Shown: one piece after another, positions 26,880-36,256 of the stretch
How the letters are laid out: every line of letters starts with the position of its first letter
Position numbering within the stretch: the first letter of the stretch is position 1
Assembly (NCBI GenBank): GCA_023254735.1
Contig: JALRKV010000083.1
Span: 25,082 to 89,081 of the forward strand
Direction: 5' to 3'
Length of the DNA: 64,000 nucleotides
Source of the DNA: Pseudomonadales bacterium
Lineage (GTDB): Bacteria; Pseudomonadota; Gammaproteobacteria; Pseudomonadales; Pseudohongiellaceae
Translations under genes and position numbers: made by a program
Notes under the pieces: model-generated
Told to the model about the DNA's origin: nothing
The model's input: only the letters and a program-made list of their open reading frames with translations
Databases searched by the model: none

Positions 26880-27854
26880 ATGTCGTTCCGCTCGATTCGT
26901 CACCTCAGCTATTCTTCACGATTCGTTGAAGCACTCACCAACTGCAGCCTACGAAACAGTTTGGCGGTCGTGGCCCTCACCTCGACTCTCGCTCACGGCG
27001 CATTGGCGTCGGAGATAGTTCGCGTCGACACCGACACCGGAAGCTTCGTGCTCGAGATGTATTCAGATATCGCGCCGGTCACTGTCGCTAACTTTCTTTC
27101 TTACGTGAATAGAGGGGCCTACGAAAACACAATAATCCACAGGAAAGTAAACAATTTCGTCATTCAGGGCGGTGGTTTTTTTTACAACCCAGAGCTTGGT
27201 GATATTTCCGGGATCAACGTTGGACCTGCGATTGTGAACGAATTCAACCGCTCAAACACACGCGGCACTATTGCTATGGCGAAGGTTGGCGGCGACCCCA
27301 ACAGCGCAACGAGCCAATGGTTTATCAACTTAGGCGACAACAGTGCGAACTTAGACTCTCAGAATGGCGGGTTTACAGTTTTTGGCAAAGTACTCGGAAC
27401 AGGCATGAATGCAGTCGATGCAGTCGGCGCACTGCAGACGGTTAATGTCACCGGCGCCATGTCATTCAGCGACGTGCCTATCCTGTCACTGAGTGGCAAT
27501 ACCATTGCCGACGCCGACTTTGTGAACGTTTCGATGACCGCCCTATCTACTTCAAGTAAATTCGATTCGGGGAAACTCTCTGTTGCGCTAAACGCGGGAG
27601 CTATCGGGCAAGCTTGGGTAGATTTTGCTATCACGCAGAGCGCGCCTGAAACGATTATTACACTGATCCCCACGAGCACACTATTCATCGACAAAGTACT
27701 GGAGGAAATGGCAACTTTCGACGGCCTTTCAGGCACGCTATCGATCCCAGAACTGGAGTTAAATGGCGAAGTAGCCTATACCAACGTCGTTTTTAAACTC
27801 ACTGACGCGCAGACCTATTCCTTCACACTGCAAAGTTTCGACGAAGCGCCCTAA
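26880..27854 (+). CDS. Exported cyclophilin-type peptidyl-prolyl isomerase with C-terminal extension
   Basis: A 324-residue protein. After a long N-terminal signal (hydrophobic SLAVVALTSTLAHGALA, cut near 44) comes a cyclophilin domain (about 45-205): HRKVNNFVIQGGGF with the catalytic Arg, RGTIAMAKVGGDPNSATSQW and FTVFGKVLGTGM. The last 110 residues form an extra beta-rich domain not found in PpiA. It probably assists protein folding in the periplasm. AAGGAAATC precedes the ATG. A tandem repeat and a bidirectional terminator follow. Confidence 0.88.
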   Translation: MSFRSIRHLSYSSRFVEALTNCSLRNSLAVVALTSTLAHGALASEIVRVDTDTGSFVLEMYSDIAPVTVANFLSYVNRGAYENTIIHRKVNNFVIQGGGFFYNPELGDISGINVGPAIVNEFNRSNTRGTIAMAKVGGDPNSATSQWFINLGDNSANLDSQNGGFTVFGKVLGTGMNAVDAVGALQTVNVTGAMSFSDVPILSLSGNTIADADFVNVSMTALSTSSKFDSGKLSVALNAGAIGQAWVDFAITQSAPETIITLIPTSTLFIDKVLEEMATFDGLSGTLSIPELELNGEVAYTNVVFKLTDAQTYSFTLQSFDEAP

Positions 27855-27867
27855 CCTGCCACAGGGC

Positions 27868-27895
27868 AACTCGGCAATAAAAACTCGGCAATAAA
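27868..27895. repeat. 14-bp tandem duplication
   Basis: Two exact copies of AACTCGGCAATAAA in tandem, running into the A-tract of the terminator. It looks like a recent slippage duplication. Confidence 0.8.
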
Positions 27896-27926
27896 AAAGG
27901 GCCAACTCAATGTTGACCCTTTTTTG
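27892..27926. terminator. Bidirectional intrinsic terminator
   Basis: An A-run then AGGGCCAAC, a short loop, GTTGACCCT and a T-run. The stem has one mismatch. It is placed between the convergent cyclophilin and NHL-repeat genes and can terminate both. Confidence 0.88.
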
Positions 27927-27971
27927 TAATGCGACTTCAGCATGAAGGCCGCAGTAGCGTTTTAATGCGGC

Positions 27972-29147
27972 TTAGGGGATTAGACGCGGGATAAACTTAG
28001 TCATACCCTGAATCGGACCCACTTCACCCGCGTACACCACGCCGTTGCGATCAACCGTTACGCCTTCACCCATTGAGCCGGTGCCGCCCATACCGGAGGC
28101 TCGCTCTGAAACGTGCTCTGGAATGAAGTACATGACTTCACCTGTCTTCGCGCTGCCTACTCGAAGACCCTTACGCCAGCCGCCTGGGTTGTAGTTAGGA
28201 TCAGACTCAGAGTCGATTGCGTAAAGCATGTCGGTCGACTTATCGATGAACAGGCCACTGATGCGGCTGAACTGATACCACGTGTCTTGGTGATTTCCGT
28301 CTTGGTCGAATATCTGAATACGATTATTGCCGCGGTCTGCGACGAAGAGTCGACCCTGAGAATCCATCGCTAGCGAATGCGGCGAACGGAATTGACCATC
28401 TTCGAAACCCCATTCACCGAAGGATTTAATAAAGCTACCGTCCGGCGCAAAAATAGATATTCGGCTCTTCGCAGTGGGACCTGCTTCGTCTTGGAACTGC
28501 GCACCGTGCGTATCAGCAACGAAAATATTGCCGTTCGGCGCGATAAGCACATCATTAGGCGAGTCAAAATGCGTCGGCGGGTCGCCCGCCTCCCCGCCAG
28601 TGCCGAGGGTCATGAGTAACTCACCGTTCGGGCTAAACTTAAGGACAGTATGACCTTTACCAGCCGCGGCAGGGTTTTCTTCGAGCTCGCGCGCGTTTGC
28701 GGCGCGTGCATCAACTACCCACACATTGCCATCCGCATCAACATCCATGCCGTGAGGCCAAATGATGAGGTCTGCGCCAAAACTCTGCACAACATTACCC
28801 TGCGGGTCGAGCTTCACAATAGGATCGACACTCGAAGTCGCACAGGAATTTGAGCCACAGCGATCACCTGCCCACACGTGGATTCCGTCAATATCGATAT
28901 TGACAGCGCTCACCGAGCCCCAGCTGCGTCCATCGGGCAACGTGCCGAAGTCGCGCTGCGTCTCATAGGGATTAGGCAGGTGGTTAACGGGTTCCTGGTT
29001 CGCGTGCTCTGGCGGCTGAACCGCACCGCGCTGCGCGACAGCGGCACCTGACAACAAACAAAGCGCGAGCGAGGCAAGGCCTGCCTTGCGCGCAAACCCC
29101 GAGTGCATAGTCCGCGTTGTTTTTGTTAAACGTGTATTGGTCTTCAT
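27972..29147 (-). CDS. Exported NHL-repeat beta-propeller protein
   Basis: A 391-residue protein with a signal (AGLASLALCLLSGAAVAQ). It has NHL-type blades: IVKLDPQGNVVQSFG, WPHGMDVDADGNVWVVD, SPNDVLIAPNGNIFVAD and SPHSLAMDSQGRLFVADRG. The architecture resembles the propeller of peptidyl-alpha-hydroxyglycine amidating lyase and related secreted proteins, but no activity can be assigned. A Cys pair near GDRCGSNSC may form a disulphide. AGGTGAGAG precedes the ATG. Confidence 0.82.
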   Translation of the reverse strand: MKTNTRLTKTTRTMHSGFARKAGLASLALCLLSGAAVAQRGAVQPPEHANQEPVNHLPNPYETQRDFGTLPDGRSWGSVSAVNIDIDGIHVWAGDRCGSNSCATSSVDPIVKLDPQGNVVQSFGADLIIWPHGMDVDADGNVWVVDARAANARELEENPAAAGKGHTVLKFSPNGELLMTLGTGGEAGDPPTHFDSPNDVLIAPNGNIFVADTHGAQFQDEAGPTAKSRISIFAPDGSFIKSFGEWGFEDGQFRSPHSLAMDSQGRLFVADRGNNRIQIFDQDGNHQDTWYQFSRISGLFIDKSTDMLYAIDSESDPNYNPGGWRKGLRVGSAKTGEVMYFIPEHVSERASGMGGTGSMGEGVTVDRNGVVYAGEVGPIQGMTKFIPRLIP

Positions 29148-29586
29148 CTCTCACCTCGTTGAAATTATGAAACGGCTAACCATTTATTTTGTGCGCCCTA
29201 GTGACTCGGAGCGCGCAGTTGGTGTTGGCTAAATTCTATTACTTTAAACCTTCTAAAACTTTTCTTAACGCTCTAAAGGCAAGCGCGTATGGCTTAGTCG
29301 TCGGAAAATGACCTACAGGGATCAACTTGTCAAGATTGAGAGGCGCTAGGGGATAGCTAGGAGATAGTTGAGCAAGCGCTGCGGAGGCGCGCCGAGAGGT
29401 GTCGAAAAAACGCAGCGAGAAATTTCGCCCGCCGATCCTCCGGTCGAGCGCACTGCCCCTAGACTAAGCCGGTGGCGCGCTTTATGCTCGCAACTTCACC
29501 GCCGCGCCCCAGAAACGAGGGGCCTTCGCCTGTTCTATGCGGGTATGAATCAGATTCTCACTCAAACAGTGAGCCGGAGCCGCCAA
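29148..29586. other. Intergenic region between NHL gene and symporter operon
   Basis: About 440 bp between divergent genes. It must hold promoters for both directions, but I see no convincing -35/-10 pair. The plus-strand frame of the next gene is open back to 29368, but that part is Arg/Pro rich and lacks a family-like N-terminus or a ribosome site, so I treat it as noncoding. No RNA gene is recognised. Confidence 0.5.
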
Positions 29587-30147
29587 ATGGGCCGACAGCT
29601 TATCTACGTCATCGCCGCTATCTGCACGACAATGACTGCAGTTTTACTCTTGATTTTGACGGCCGAACCGGTTGCCAATGCCGGTGGCAGTGCGCACCCC
29701 GTATTCGCAGGAATGCGTATCGGCGGAGACGGGCTCGCGCGACTCGAATACATCGGCACCTTGGGCTATGCATTCCAGGCACTTCTGCTCTCGCTTATTG
29801 TCGCGTTTGCTACGCTCGGCGTGAGCGAGCGTCATCGAACGCCGCGACTGCGTGCCTACATGATCGCAACGCTGGTTTTTAGCGTGTTTATTCTGTGGCG
29901 CATGGTGGCGAGCCACCTGAATTTTATCGCGACAGGTGAAACAAGCTACTTTATGGGATTCCCTGCCGCTACGGCGTGGGCGATGTACGGTGTGTGGCTT
30001 GGTGGCATCCCGCTCGTTCTCATCTACACACTAGGCTTTCGCCAATTTATCTACACCGATGAAGATCAAGCCGAATTCGAACGGCTTGTCGCCGAGACTA
30101 TCGCCGAAGGGCGCGAAAACGAAAACTGCCCCAAGGATGCGCGCTAG
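29587..30147 (+). CDS. Four-helix membrane protein linked to an SSS symporter
   Basis: A 186-residue protein with four hydrophobic helices (about 5-25, 49-70, 84-104, 125-148) and an acidic C-terminal tail (DEDQAEFERLVAETIAEG). The ATG at 29587 has GGAG 8 nt upstream; the upstream ATG at 29545 has none. Its stop codon shares a base with the GTG start of the following symporter, so the two are coupled. Small membrane partners (such as DUF4212 or DUF485 proteins) accompany some SSS symporters, but this one is longer with more helices, and I do not recognise its family. Confidence 0.72.
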   Translation: MGRQLIYVIAAICTTMTAVLLLILTAEPVANAGGSAHPVFAGMRIGGDGLARLEYIGTLGYAFQALLLSLIVAFATLGVSERHRTPRLRAYMIATLVFSVFILWRMVASHLNFIATGETSYFMGFPAATAWAMYGVWLGGIPLVLIYTLGFRQFIYTDEDQAEFERLVAETIAEGRENENCPKDAR

Positions 30148-31643
30148 TGGAAGCCTACAGACAAGAAATAATACTCGCAGCCGTTGCCCTCTATATGGTG
30201 TTTTGTGTCATCACCGGCCTATGGGCAATGCGGAGGACGACCGACGCCAGTGACTTCTTCGTCGCAGGCCGCGGTCTCGGTCCGATCGTCATCTCCCTCG
30301 CACTATTCTCGTCGACTCTGAGCGGCTTCGGCTTCGTCGGTGGGCCCGGGTTGGTCTACTCCATTGGCGTGAGTTCTTTTTGGATGATCACCATCTCGAC
30401 GGCCGGCTATGCGCTTGGCTTTTTCATGGTATCCAAGCGCATCCGAATGATTGCCGAACTACGCAACTGTATTTCCCTGCCCGATGTGCTCGCAGCTCGC
30501 TATGGTAGCGAGACTGTGCGCCTGCTCGTCGCCATAACTATCGTATTAGGCGTTATGGGCTATCTCGCCACGCAGATTCTCGCGATGGCGGTTGTGATGC
30601 AGGCGATTCTATCGGGCACAGCGATGTTCGCTGACATCAGCCTCGTCGCCTGCGTGGCTATTTCTTCGGCTGTACTTATTTTTTACTGCGTAACCGGCGG
30701 GATAATCGCCTCGGTTTATACCGACGTGGTCCAGGGTGGCATCATGATGGTCGCCGGTGTTCTGATCCTCCTCACCGCGATGTCTGTTTTCGAAGGCGGA
30801 ATGACAGAGGCCACCTCGATAATTCTCAAAGACGATTCAGAGGCGATAATGCCGTGGGGATCGGCAGGCATCATGGCATCACTAGGCTGGTTCTTCGTCT
30901 TTGGCCTCGGCCTTGCAGGGCAACCGCATCTGGTTACTAAGATGATGATGAATCGCAAGATCTCGGACAACCGCCACATCTTCCCGCTTTCGGTTATGGG
31001 CTATGTGCTAGCCGCTCTTCTGTGGGTATCGATCGGCATCATCATGCGCGCCACAGTAATCGATGGTGTGATCCCGCCATTGACTCTGCCAGACGACGCC
31101 GCGTCAGTTTTCCTCTCTGTGTTTACTAGCCCGCTATTAGCAGGAATTGTGTTTGCCGGTCTCTTCGCGGCTATCATGTCGACCTCAGACGCCTTTCTCA
31201 ATATTGGCACTGCGGCAATAATTCACGACATACCCAAAGCCATTCGCGGCAAAAGCATCCAGAACGAGCTGCTCTGGGCGCGCATCGTCACGGTTATACT
31301 CGCCATCGTGGCCGCACTGTTTGCCCTGTATTCCTATTATGCGGATGCCACGCTTGTCGCACTCCTCGGCGCGTTTGGGTGGGCAACCTTTGCCGCATCC
31401 CTATTTCCTGTGGTCGCACTCGGTCTAAACTGGAAAGGCGCGACAGTCCCCGGCGCTGTTGCCGCAATTGTTTCGGCGCTGATAATTAATTTCGGTGTGC
31501 AGCTGGCTGGCATTGCACTGCCCTACGGCGTGAGCGGCGGACTCCTCTCGTTTGTGGTCTCGCTGTTCCTCTTCGTCAATGTCTCACTTCTCACCAAACC
31601 GCCGACGTTAGACCGTGACATTGATCGCGCAATGGATATTTAA
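30147..31643 (+). CDS. Sodium:solute symporter, SSS family
   Basis: A 498-residue, roughly 13-helix symporter. The first helix is followed by DASDFFVAGRGLGP, the SSS family signature. Length fits the proline/acetate/pantothenate group. GFGFVGGPGLVYSIG and TSDAFLNIGTAAIIHDI match the core Na+-binding helices. The GTG start at 30147 overlaps the stop of the membrane partner by one base. The substrate is unknown; no catabolic gene follows, the next gene being a helicase. Confidence 0.9.
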   Translation: MEAYRQEIILAAVALYMVFCVITGLWAMRRTTDASDFFVAGRGLGPIVISLALFSSTLSGFGFVGGPGLVYSIGVSSFWMITISTAGYALGFFMVSKRIRMIAELRNCISLPDVLAARYGSETVRLLVAITIVLGVMGYLATQILAMAVVMQAILSGTAMFADISLVACVAISSAVLIFYCVTGGIIASVYTDVVQGGIMMVAGVLILLTAMSVFEGGMTEATSIILKDDSEAIMPWGSAGIMASLGWFFVFGLGLAGQPHLVTKMMMNRKISDNRHIFPLSVMGYVLAALLWVSIGIIMRATVIDGVIPPLTLPDDAASVFLSVFTSPLLAGIVFAGLFAAIMSTSDAFLNIGTAAIIHDIPKAIRGKSIQNELLWARIVTVILAIVAALFALYSYYADATLVALLGAFGWATFAASLFPVVALGLNWKGATVPGAVAAIVSALIINFGVQLAGIALPYGVSGGLLSFVVSLFLFVNVSLLTKPPTLDRDIDRAMDI

Positions 31644-31780
31644 ACCCAACATTCCTAGAAATCTTCGCAAAAGGATGCCTAAATAAGAAGATAAGGAAAA
31701 ACAAAGGCATACATAGCTACGCTTTTCGCGTAAACTCCGCACTCAATTTTTTGGCCACGCCTGTGGCAGCAAGGATTATC

Positions 31781-33742
31781 ATGTCGGAGTCAGAACAAGT
31801 AACCTTTCAGCAACTAGCCCTCTCGGCGCCAATTTTGCAGGCACTGAATGACGTTGGTTACGAAACTCCGTCCCCTATTCAAGCGGAAACGATACCCCTA
31901 CTGCTCAGTGGCCGCGATGTGCTCGGTCAGGCACAAACGGGCACGGGTAAAACCGCTGCTTTTGCTCTGCCTGCGTTGTCTAATATCGATGTGAACCAGC
32001 GCGATCCGCAGATCCTTGTTCTCGCGCCGACGCGCGAGCTTGCAATCCAGGTGGCCGAGGCTTTTCACAAATACGCCAAACACATCAAAGGCTTTAACGT
32101 CTTGCCGATTTACGGCGGTCAAGAGTATGGCGGCCAGATTCGCTCATTAAAACGCGGCGTTCACGCCGTGGTCGGCACACCTGGTCGGGTTATGGACCAT
32201 ATTCGCAAGGGGACTCTCAACCTCGACGGGCTCAAAACCCTTGTCCTTGATGAAGCCGACGAAATGCTGCGCATGGGTTTCATCGACGATGTTGAGTGGA
32301 TTCTCGAGCAAACACCCAAAACGCGACAGATAGCACTCTTCTCTGCAACGATGCCAACGCAGGTGAGGCGCATTGCAACGGCGCATTTGACTGACCCGGC
32401 CCAGATTACGATTAAGATGAAAACGGCGACGGCCAACCTCATTCGTCAGCGCTTCTGGCCCGTTAGCGGCATGCATAAACTCGATGCCCTAACCCGAATA
32501 CTCGAAGCCGAAACCTTCGACGGTATGATCATTTTCGTGCGCACCCGAATCGCTACTGTCGAGGTTGCGGAAAAACTCTCCGCGCGCGGTTTCACGGCCA
32601 GCGCCCTCAATGGAGACATTCCGCAGGCGCAGCGCGAGCGCACGATCGACCAATTAAAGAAAGGCAAGGTAGACATCATTGTTGCAACCGATGTCGCTGC
32701 CCGCGGCCTCGATGTCGAGCGCATTAGCCACGTTGTTAACTACGATATACCCCACGACACCGAAGCCTATATCCATCGCATTGGCCGAACAGGCCGCGCA
32801 GGACGCGAGGGCGATGCGATTTTGTTCGTCGCCCCGCGTGAACGCCGCATGCTCAACGCCATCGAGCGCGCAACCAGTAAGAAAATCGAATTGATGGAGT
32901 TGCCATCGACCGAATTGATTAACGACAAGCGAATCGCACAGTTTAAACAGGCCATTGCCGACACGCTCGCCACCGAAGACCTCGGCCTTTTTAAACATCT
33001 CGTCGAGCAGTATCAGAACGAACATAATGTGCCCGCGATCGAGATTGCGTCGGCGCTGGCCAAACTCGTGCAGGGCGACTCGCCCCTTCTGCTTCAGCAT
33101 AAGCCCGTCCCACGCGCCGACAAAGCTTGGGATGCGCGCGGCAATGATCAGCCTCGCACTCGCGACCGTAATAAAGGTTCGGAGCGCTCGGACAGGCCGC
33201 AGCGCGCCCGCAAAGACGCACCGCCTGAAAAAGGCATGCAGCGCTTCCGGATCGAGGTGGGCCACATTCACAAGGTTATGCCGGGCAACATCGTTGGCGC
33301 TATCGCCAATGAAGCCAATATCGATGCGCAAAACATAGGCCGCATCAATATTTTTGATGATCACAGCACGATTGACCTTCCTGCCGATATGCCCGAAGAC
33401 ATCTATGCTAGCCTCAAGAAAGTTTGGGTTGCCGGCCAGACGCTTAATATTAGCCGCGAGGGGGAAGCGCCCAAGGCGCCATCGAAGCGTTCGCCGGCCC
33501 GTCGCACAAGCGATGACCGCGGCCGCGTATTCGACGATGACAAACCAGGCAAGGGTGCGAAATCCAAACGCGATACAGGCGATAAACCAGTTAAGAAAGC
33601 CAAGCCTGGTGTGAAAGCACGCGAGCGTGAACGCGAGAAAGCCGCCGCAAAAGCGAAAGCAAAAACGGCTAGCTCGAAGGCGAAGAAAACCAAGGCAGCA
33701 GGCAAAGCGAAGAAAAAAGCGAACGGCAAACCGTCCCTCTAA
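31781..33742 (+). CDS. deaD: DEAD-box RNA helicase (CsdA/DeaD type)
   Basis: A 653-residue ATP-dependent RNA helicase. The Q motif is GYETPSPIQ, Walker A is AQTGTGKT (51-58), DEAD is at 157-160, SAT follows, and HRIGRTGRAGR is motif VI. After the two RecA domains comes a CsdA/DbpA-like RNA-binding domain (about 490-565, FRIEVGHIHKVMPGNIVGAI), then a Lys/Ala-rich basic tail. It should act in ribosome assembly and cold adaptation. AAGGA lies 7 nt before the ATG at 31781; a small stem-loop (GCCAC/GTGGC, 31754-31767) sits just upstream of it. Confidence 0.93.
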   Translation: MSESEQVTFQQLALSAPILQALNDVGYETPSPIQAETIPLLLSGRDVLGQAQTGTGKTAAFALPALSNIDVNQRDPQILVLAPTRELAIQVAEAFHKYAKHIKGFNVLPIYGGQEYGGQIRSLKRGVHAVVGTPGRVMDHIRKGTLNLDGLKTLVLDEADEMLRMGFIDDVEWILEQTPKTRQIALFSATMPTQVRRIATAHLTDPAQITIKMKTATANLIRQRFWPVSGMHKLDALTRILEAETFDGMIIFVRTRIATVEVAEKLSARGFTASALNGDIPQAQRERTIDQLKKGKVDIIVATDVAARGLDVERISHVVNYDIPHDTEAYIHRIGRTGRAGREGDAILFVAPRERRMLNAIERATSKKIELMELPSTELINDKRIAQFKQAIADTLATEDLGLFKHLVEQYQNEHNVPAIEIASALAKLVQGDSPLLLQHKPVPRADKAWDARGNDQPRTRDRNKGSERSDRPQRARKDAPPEKGMQRFRIEVGHIHKVMPGNIVGAIANEANIDAQNIGRINIFDDHSTIDLPADMPEDIYASLKKVWVAGQTLNISREGEAPKAPSKRSPARRTSDDRGRVFDDDKPGKGAKSKRDTGDKPVKKAKPGVKAREREREKAAAKAKAKTASSKAKKTKAAGKAKKKANGKPSL

Positions 33743-33759
33743 GGCCTTCTAAAGCCCCG

Positions 33760-34278
33760 TTAGCGCGGCTTCATGAGGTCGTTTAAATACTCGATATTGC
33801 GCTGGGGAATAGCGCCAATATCGGGGTGCGACGCAGCCGCTACCTCAATCGAATCCTCCCTCAGTAGATGCAACATCGGAAAGGGAGAGCGGTTGGTTAG
33901 ATTTTCTGGCGCGGCCGCCACGGTGCCGGCAAATCGATAGCCCGGATGAAAGCTCGCCACCTGCAACACGCCCATCAGATCCATGCTCTCTAGCAGTCCG
34001 TCAGCAAGATCCAGAAAATCGTTATATGCGGCGAAGCTTTTGAGCACTTGGGGATGGACGAGGAGTGTAGTTTCGATGCGCGGATCGGTCTGAAGCAGCG
34101 TCAGCTCTTCACTGAGGCTATGCAGAAGCGCTTCGATGTCTGTGGCCTGAGTCTCAACAAACCGGACTCGCCCCGCCCGCAGTTCTTTACCCGCGAAGGG
34201 ACAAAGGTTGTGCCCGACAACAAAATCACTCACCCAATCTTGGACATCCTTTAACTCGGCGCTGCGTTCTTCAGTCAT
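33760..34278 (-). CDS. DUF1415 protein
   Basis: A 172-residue cytosolic protein matching DUF1415: WVSDFVVGHNLCPFAGKELR at the start, TTLLVHPQVL in the middle, GVLQVASFHPGYRFAG, and NRSPFPMLHLLREDS. The function is unknown. AAGGATATTGG precedes the ATG. It is convergent with the helicase (17 bp apart) and lies 21 bp downstream of a lipoprotein gene on the same strand. Confidence 0.9.
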   Translation of the reverse strand: MTEERSAELKDVQDWVSDFVVGHNLCPFAGKELRAGRVRFVETQATDIEALLHSLSEELTLLQTDPRIETTLLVHPQVLKSFAAYNDFLDLADGLLESMDLMGVLQVASFHPGYRFAGTVAAAPENLTNRSPFPMLHLLREDSIEVAAASHPDIGAIPQRNIEYLNDLMKPR

Positions 34279-34299
34279 CCAATATCCTTGGTCGCGCTG

Positions 34300-34911
34300 C
34301 TAGAAATCGCCGAATGAATCCAGACCCAAGAGTTCGTCATAGCGCGAATCGGCAATTGACGCTTTATCGAGCTCGCGGCTCAAGAGGCGCCGAACGTCGC
34401 TGCTTACTAAGCTGAACACTTCTAGGCGTTGCTCACCGGGCGTTGCCGACTGTAGCGTTGCCCCCCATAGTGCCAGCAGGCGATTATCGATGGCGCGAGC
34501 GCTGTTCTCTTTGGCCCATTCTGCCGCGATGAGGCGCCCCATCTCCTCTATTTGAGGACCCAACGCGTCGACATTCTCAGGCGCGGAGGTGGCTAGCACG
34601 CGCTCTTGCACATCGAACCACCCAGTTGGATAGAGCAGTGTCCCAGTGTAAAAACTCTTGATCCATCCAAGGTATTCCTCGCGCGTCTGCAGCAATTGAT
34701 TGGCAGCATCGGCAGAATAGGCTGCCTCAAAGAAAGCGCGATCCGGTAACTCTGGTGGCCACTCGACCTGCTGCCTCGACGCGCAGGCCGACAGGAGCGC
34801 AAACAGCATGAACGCGATCAAGCCCCGGTTAGCCGCAAAGCGGGTCTGCGGTGACCGATTACGCCCCCCACTCTGCAGCACTGAGTCGCAACTCCTTTCG
34901 ATTCGCCTCAC
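34300..34911 (-). CDS. Putative lipoprotein, unknown
   Basis: A 203-residue protein with a lipobox ALLSAC at Cys43 after an unusually long basic N-terminus. The GTG start at 34911 has AAGGA 7 nt upstream, which supports the long form. The mature part is helical, with FFEAAYSADAANQLLQTREEYLGWIKSFY. I do not recognise a family. It shares direction with DUF1415 downstream, so the pair may be an operon. Confidence 0.7.
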   Translation of the reverse strand: MRRIERSCDSVLQSGGRNRSPQTRFAANRGLIAFMLFALLSACASRQQVEWPPELPDRAFFEAAYSADAANQLLQTREEYLGWIKSFYTGTLLYPTGWFDVQERVLATSAPENVDALGPQIEEMGRLIAAEWAKENSARAIDNRLLALWGATLQSATPGEQRLEVFSLVSSDVRRLLSRELDKASIADSRYDELLGLDSFGDF

Positions 34912-34957
34912 GAAAAATCCTTCGAATTTACCCAGTCTGACTGGCCAGCGGCCCTGT

Positions 34958-36160
34958 CTAGTCTATTTTCACCAGCCCGATTCGGTTCGAGCTCGTTTGA
35001 TGGATCAGTAGGTCACCAGCTTCGGTCACCCAAACATTGCGTACGATGCCAACACCGGAGGGGATCGCCCAGCTCTGAAATCGCTCCGCCTCTGGATCAA
35101 ACCTCACGAGCGCATCAGGGCGCATGCCCGATTCGTTATACCAAATGACATCGTCGATAACCGCAAGTGCGTAGGGATGTGAGCTTTCGCCACTAGGAGA
35201 ATCCCACTGCGTAATATGCCCAGTCTCGGGATCAAGCCTACCGATCTTCCCTAGGGTTGAATTCACAAACCAGACGTCTCCTTTACTGTCTATATCGAGG
35301 CGACGGATGCGCGTGCGAGCATCCGGAACATCAAAATAGGTGACCTCGAGGGTATCAGGATCTAGGCGTCCGAGCTTGTTGGTGCCGTTATAGGCTACCC
35401 AGACCATGCCATTGGGCGCGACCTGAATACCATAAGGTCTCGGCTCGGTGTCAATTTCTGTGACCTCGCCACTTCGGGGATCAACACGCCCGAGCATGCC
35501 AGCCCCCTGAGCGGTGAAATAGAGATTGCCGTTAGGGTGAAATGTCGCAGAATGCGGGTCGCGCGCCTTGGTTTTAAATTCAGTCACAAGCCCAGTTTCG
35601 GGATCGAGGCGACCTATCGTCGCGTTGCTGTTACCGGTATACCAAATACTGCCATCGTCGGCCGGCACCACGGTGTGAGGGCGTGCCGCGGGCGGCAAAA
35701 GAAACTCCTCCATTTCACCTGTCTCTGGATCAAGCCGCCCAGCAAGACTTGCCCACATGCCGGTCCACCAAATAGAACCATCTCTCGCCTCGACTGGATC
35801 CCGCGACCGCTGCCCAAGCGTTGGCACCATCCATTCGATAATCTCGATCTGAGTGTCTCCAGCGATAAGCGTCGGACGTCTACTCGCGTCCTCAGGAAAA
35901 TGTTCAGCCAAATAATTAGCAATCGTCTCAGACTGCGCCTGAGGCAACTTGATCATGGTCGAAAAGAGCCCCTGCCATTCGGCGGCGCTCCCAAAACCTG
36001 CCGAGCGCTCAATCTGCGCAGTGCCGTGGCAACTTGTACAATGTGCTAAAACCAACTCGCGCCCTGCCCCTTCGGGCAGACCCGATTGAGCTGAGGCGAA
36101 CCAGGGAAGTGAAAGCAATAGGAGCAATGGGAGCAAATGGGCTGAGATGCGGTCCATCAT
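34958..36160 (-). CDS. Cytochrome c fused to a Vgb-like beta-propeller
   Basis: A 400-residue exported protein. The signal ends near residue 24 (LPWFASAQ). A haem motif CTSCH (41-45) sits in a small cytochrome-like domain. It is followed by a seven-bladed propeller resembling virginiamycin B lyase, with repeats of GRLDPETG and DGSIWYTG. Proteins with this layout are common in soil and marine bacteria and are not proven lyases. The ATG at 36160 has AGGA 6 nt upstream; the open frame continues to 36313 through a 12-bp tandem repeat that I regard as leader. Confidence 0.82.
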   Translation of the reverse strand: MMDRISAHLLPLLLLLSLPWFASAQSGLPEGAGRELVLAHCTSCHGTAQIERSAGFGSAAEWQGLFSTMIKLPQAQSETIANYLAEHFPEDASRRPTLIAGDTQIEIIEWMVPTLGQRSRDPVEARDGSIWWTGMWASLAGRLDPETGEMEEFLLPPAARPHTVVPADDGSIWYTGNSNATIGRLDPETGLVTEFKTKARDPHSATFHPNGNLYFTAQGAGMLGRVDPRSGEVTEIDTEPRPYGIQVAPNGMVWVAYNGTNKLGRLDPDTLEVTYFDVPDARTRIRRLDIDSKGDVWFVNSTLGKIGRLDPETGHITQWDSPSGESSHPYALAVIDDVIWYNESGMRPDALVRFDPEAERFQSWAIPSGVGIVRNVWVTEAGDLLIHQTSSNRIGLVKID

Positions 36161-36220
36161 CTTAATTCCTGTTAGTAGATTGACTATACACGCCGAGCGG
36201 AATCGCTCTGCTTCCGGACT

Positions 36221-36256
36221 CTCTTGCGGCCTCTCTTGCGGCCTCTCTTGCGGCTC
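36221..36256. repeat. 12-bp tandem repeat, three copies
   Basis: CTCTTGCGGCCT twice and CTCTTGCGGCTC once, head to tail. It lies in the leader of the cytochrome/propeller gene. In the open frame it would encode a 4-residue repeat (PQER), so copy number changes would keep frame. Confidence 0.85.

Noticed and set aside
29368..29586. Long N-terminus of the symporter partner
   Set aside because: Arg/Pro-rich with no ribosome site at its start; the ATG at 29587 has GGAG upstream.
32654..33364. 236-codon minus-strand ORF opposite the DEAD-box helicase
   Set aside because: Antisense to a clearly coding helicase; no family signature or ribosome site.
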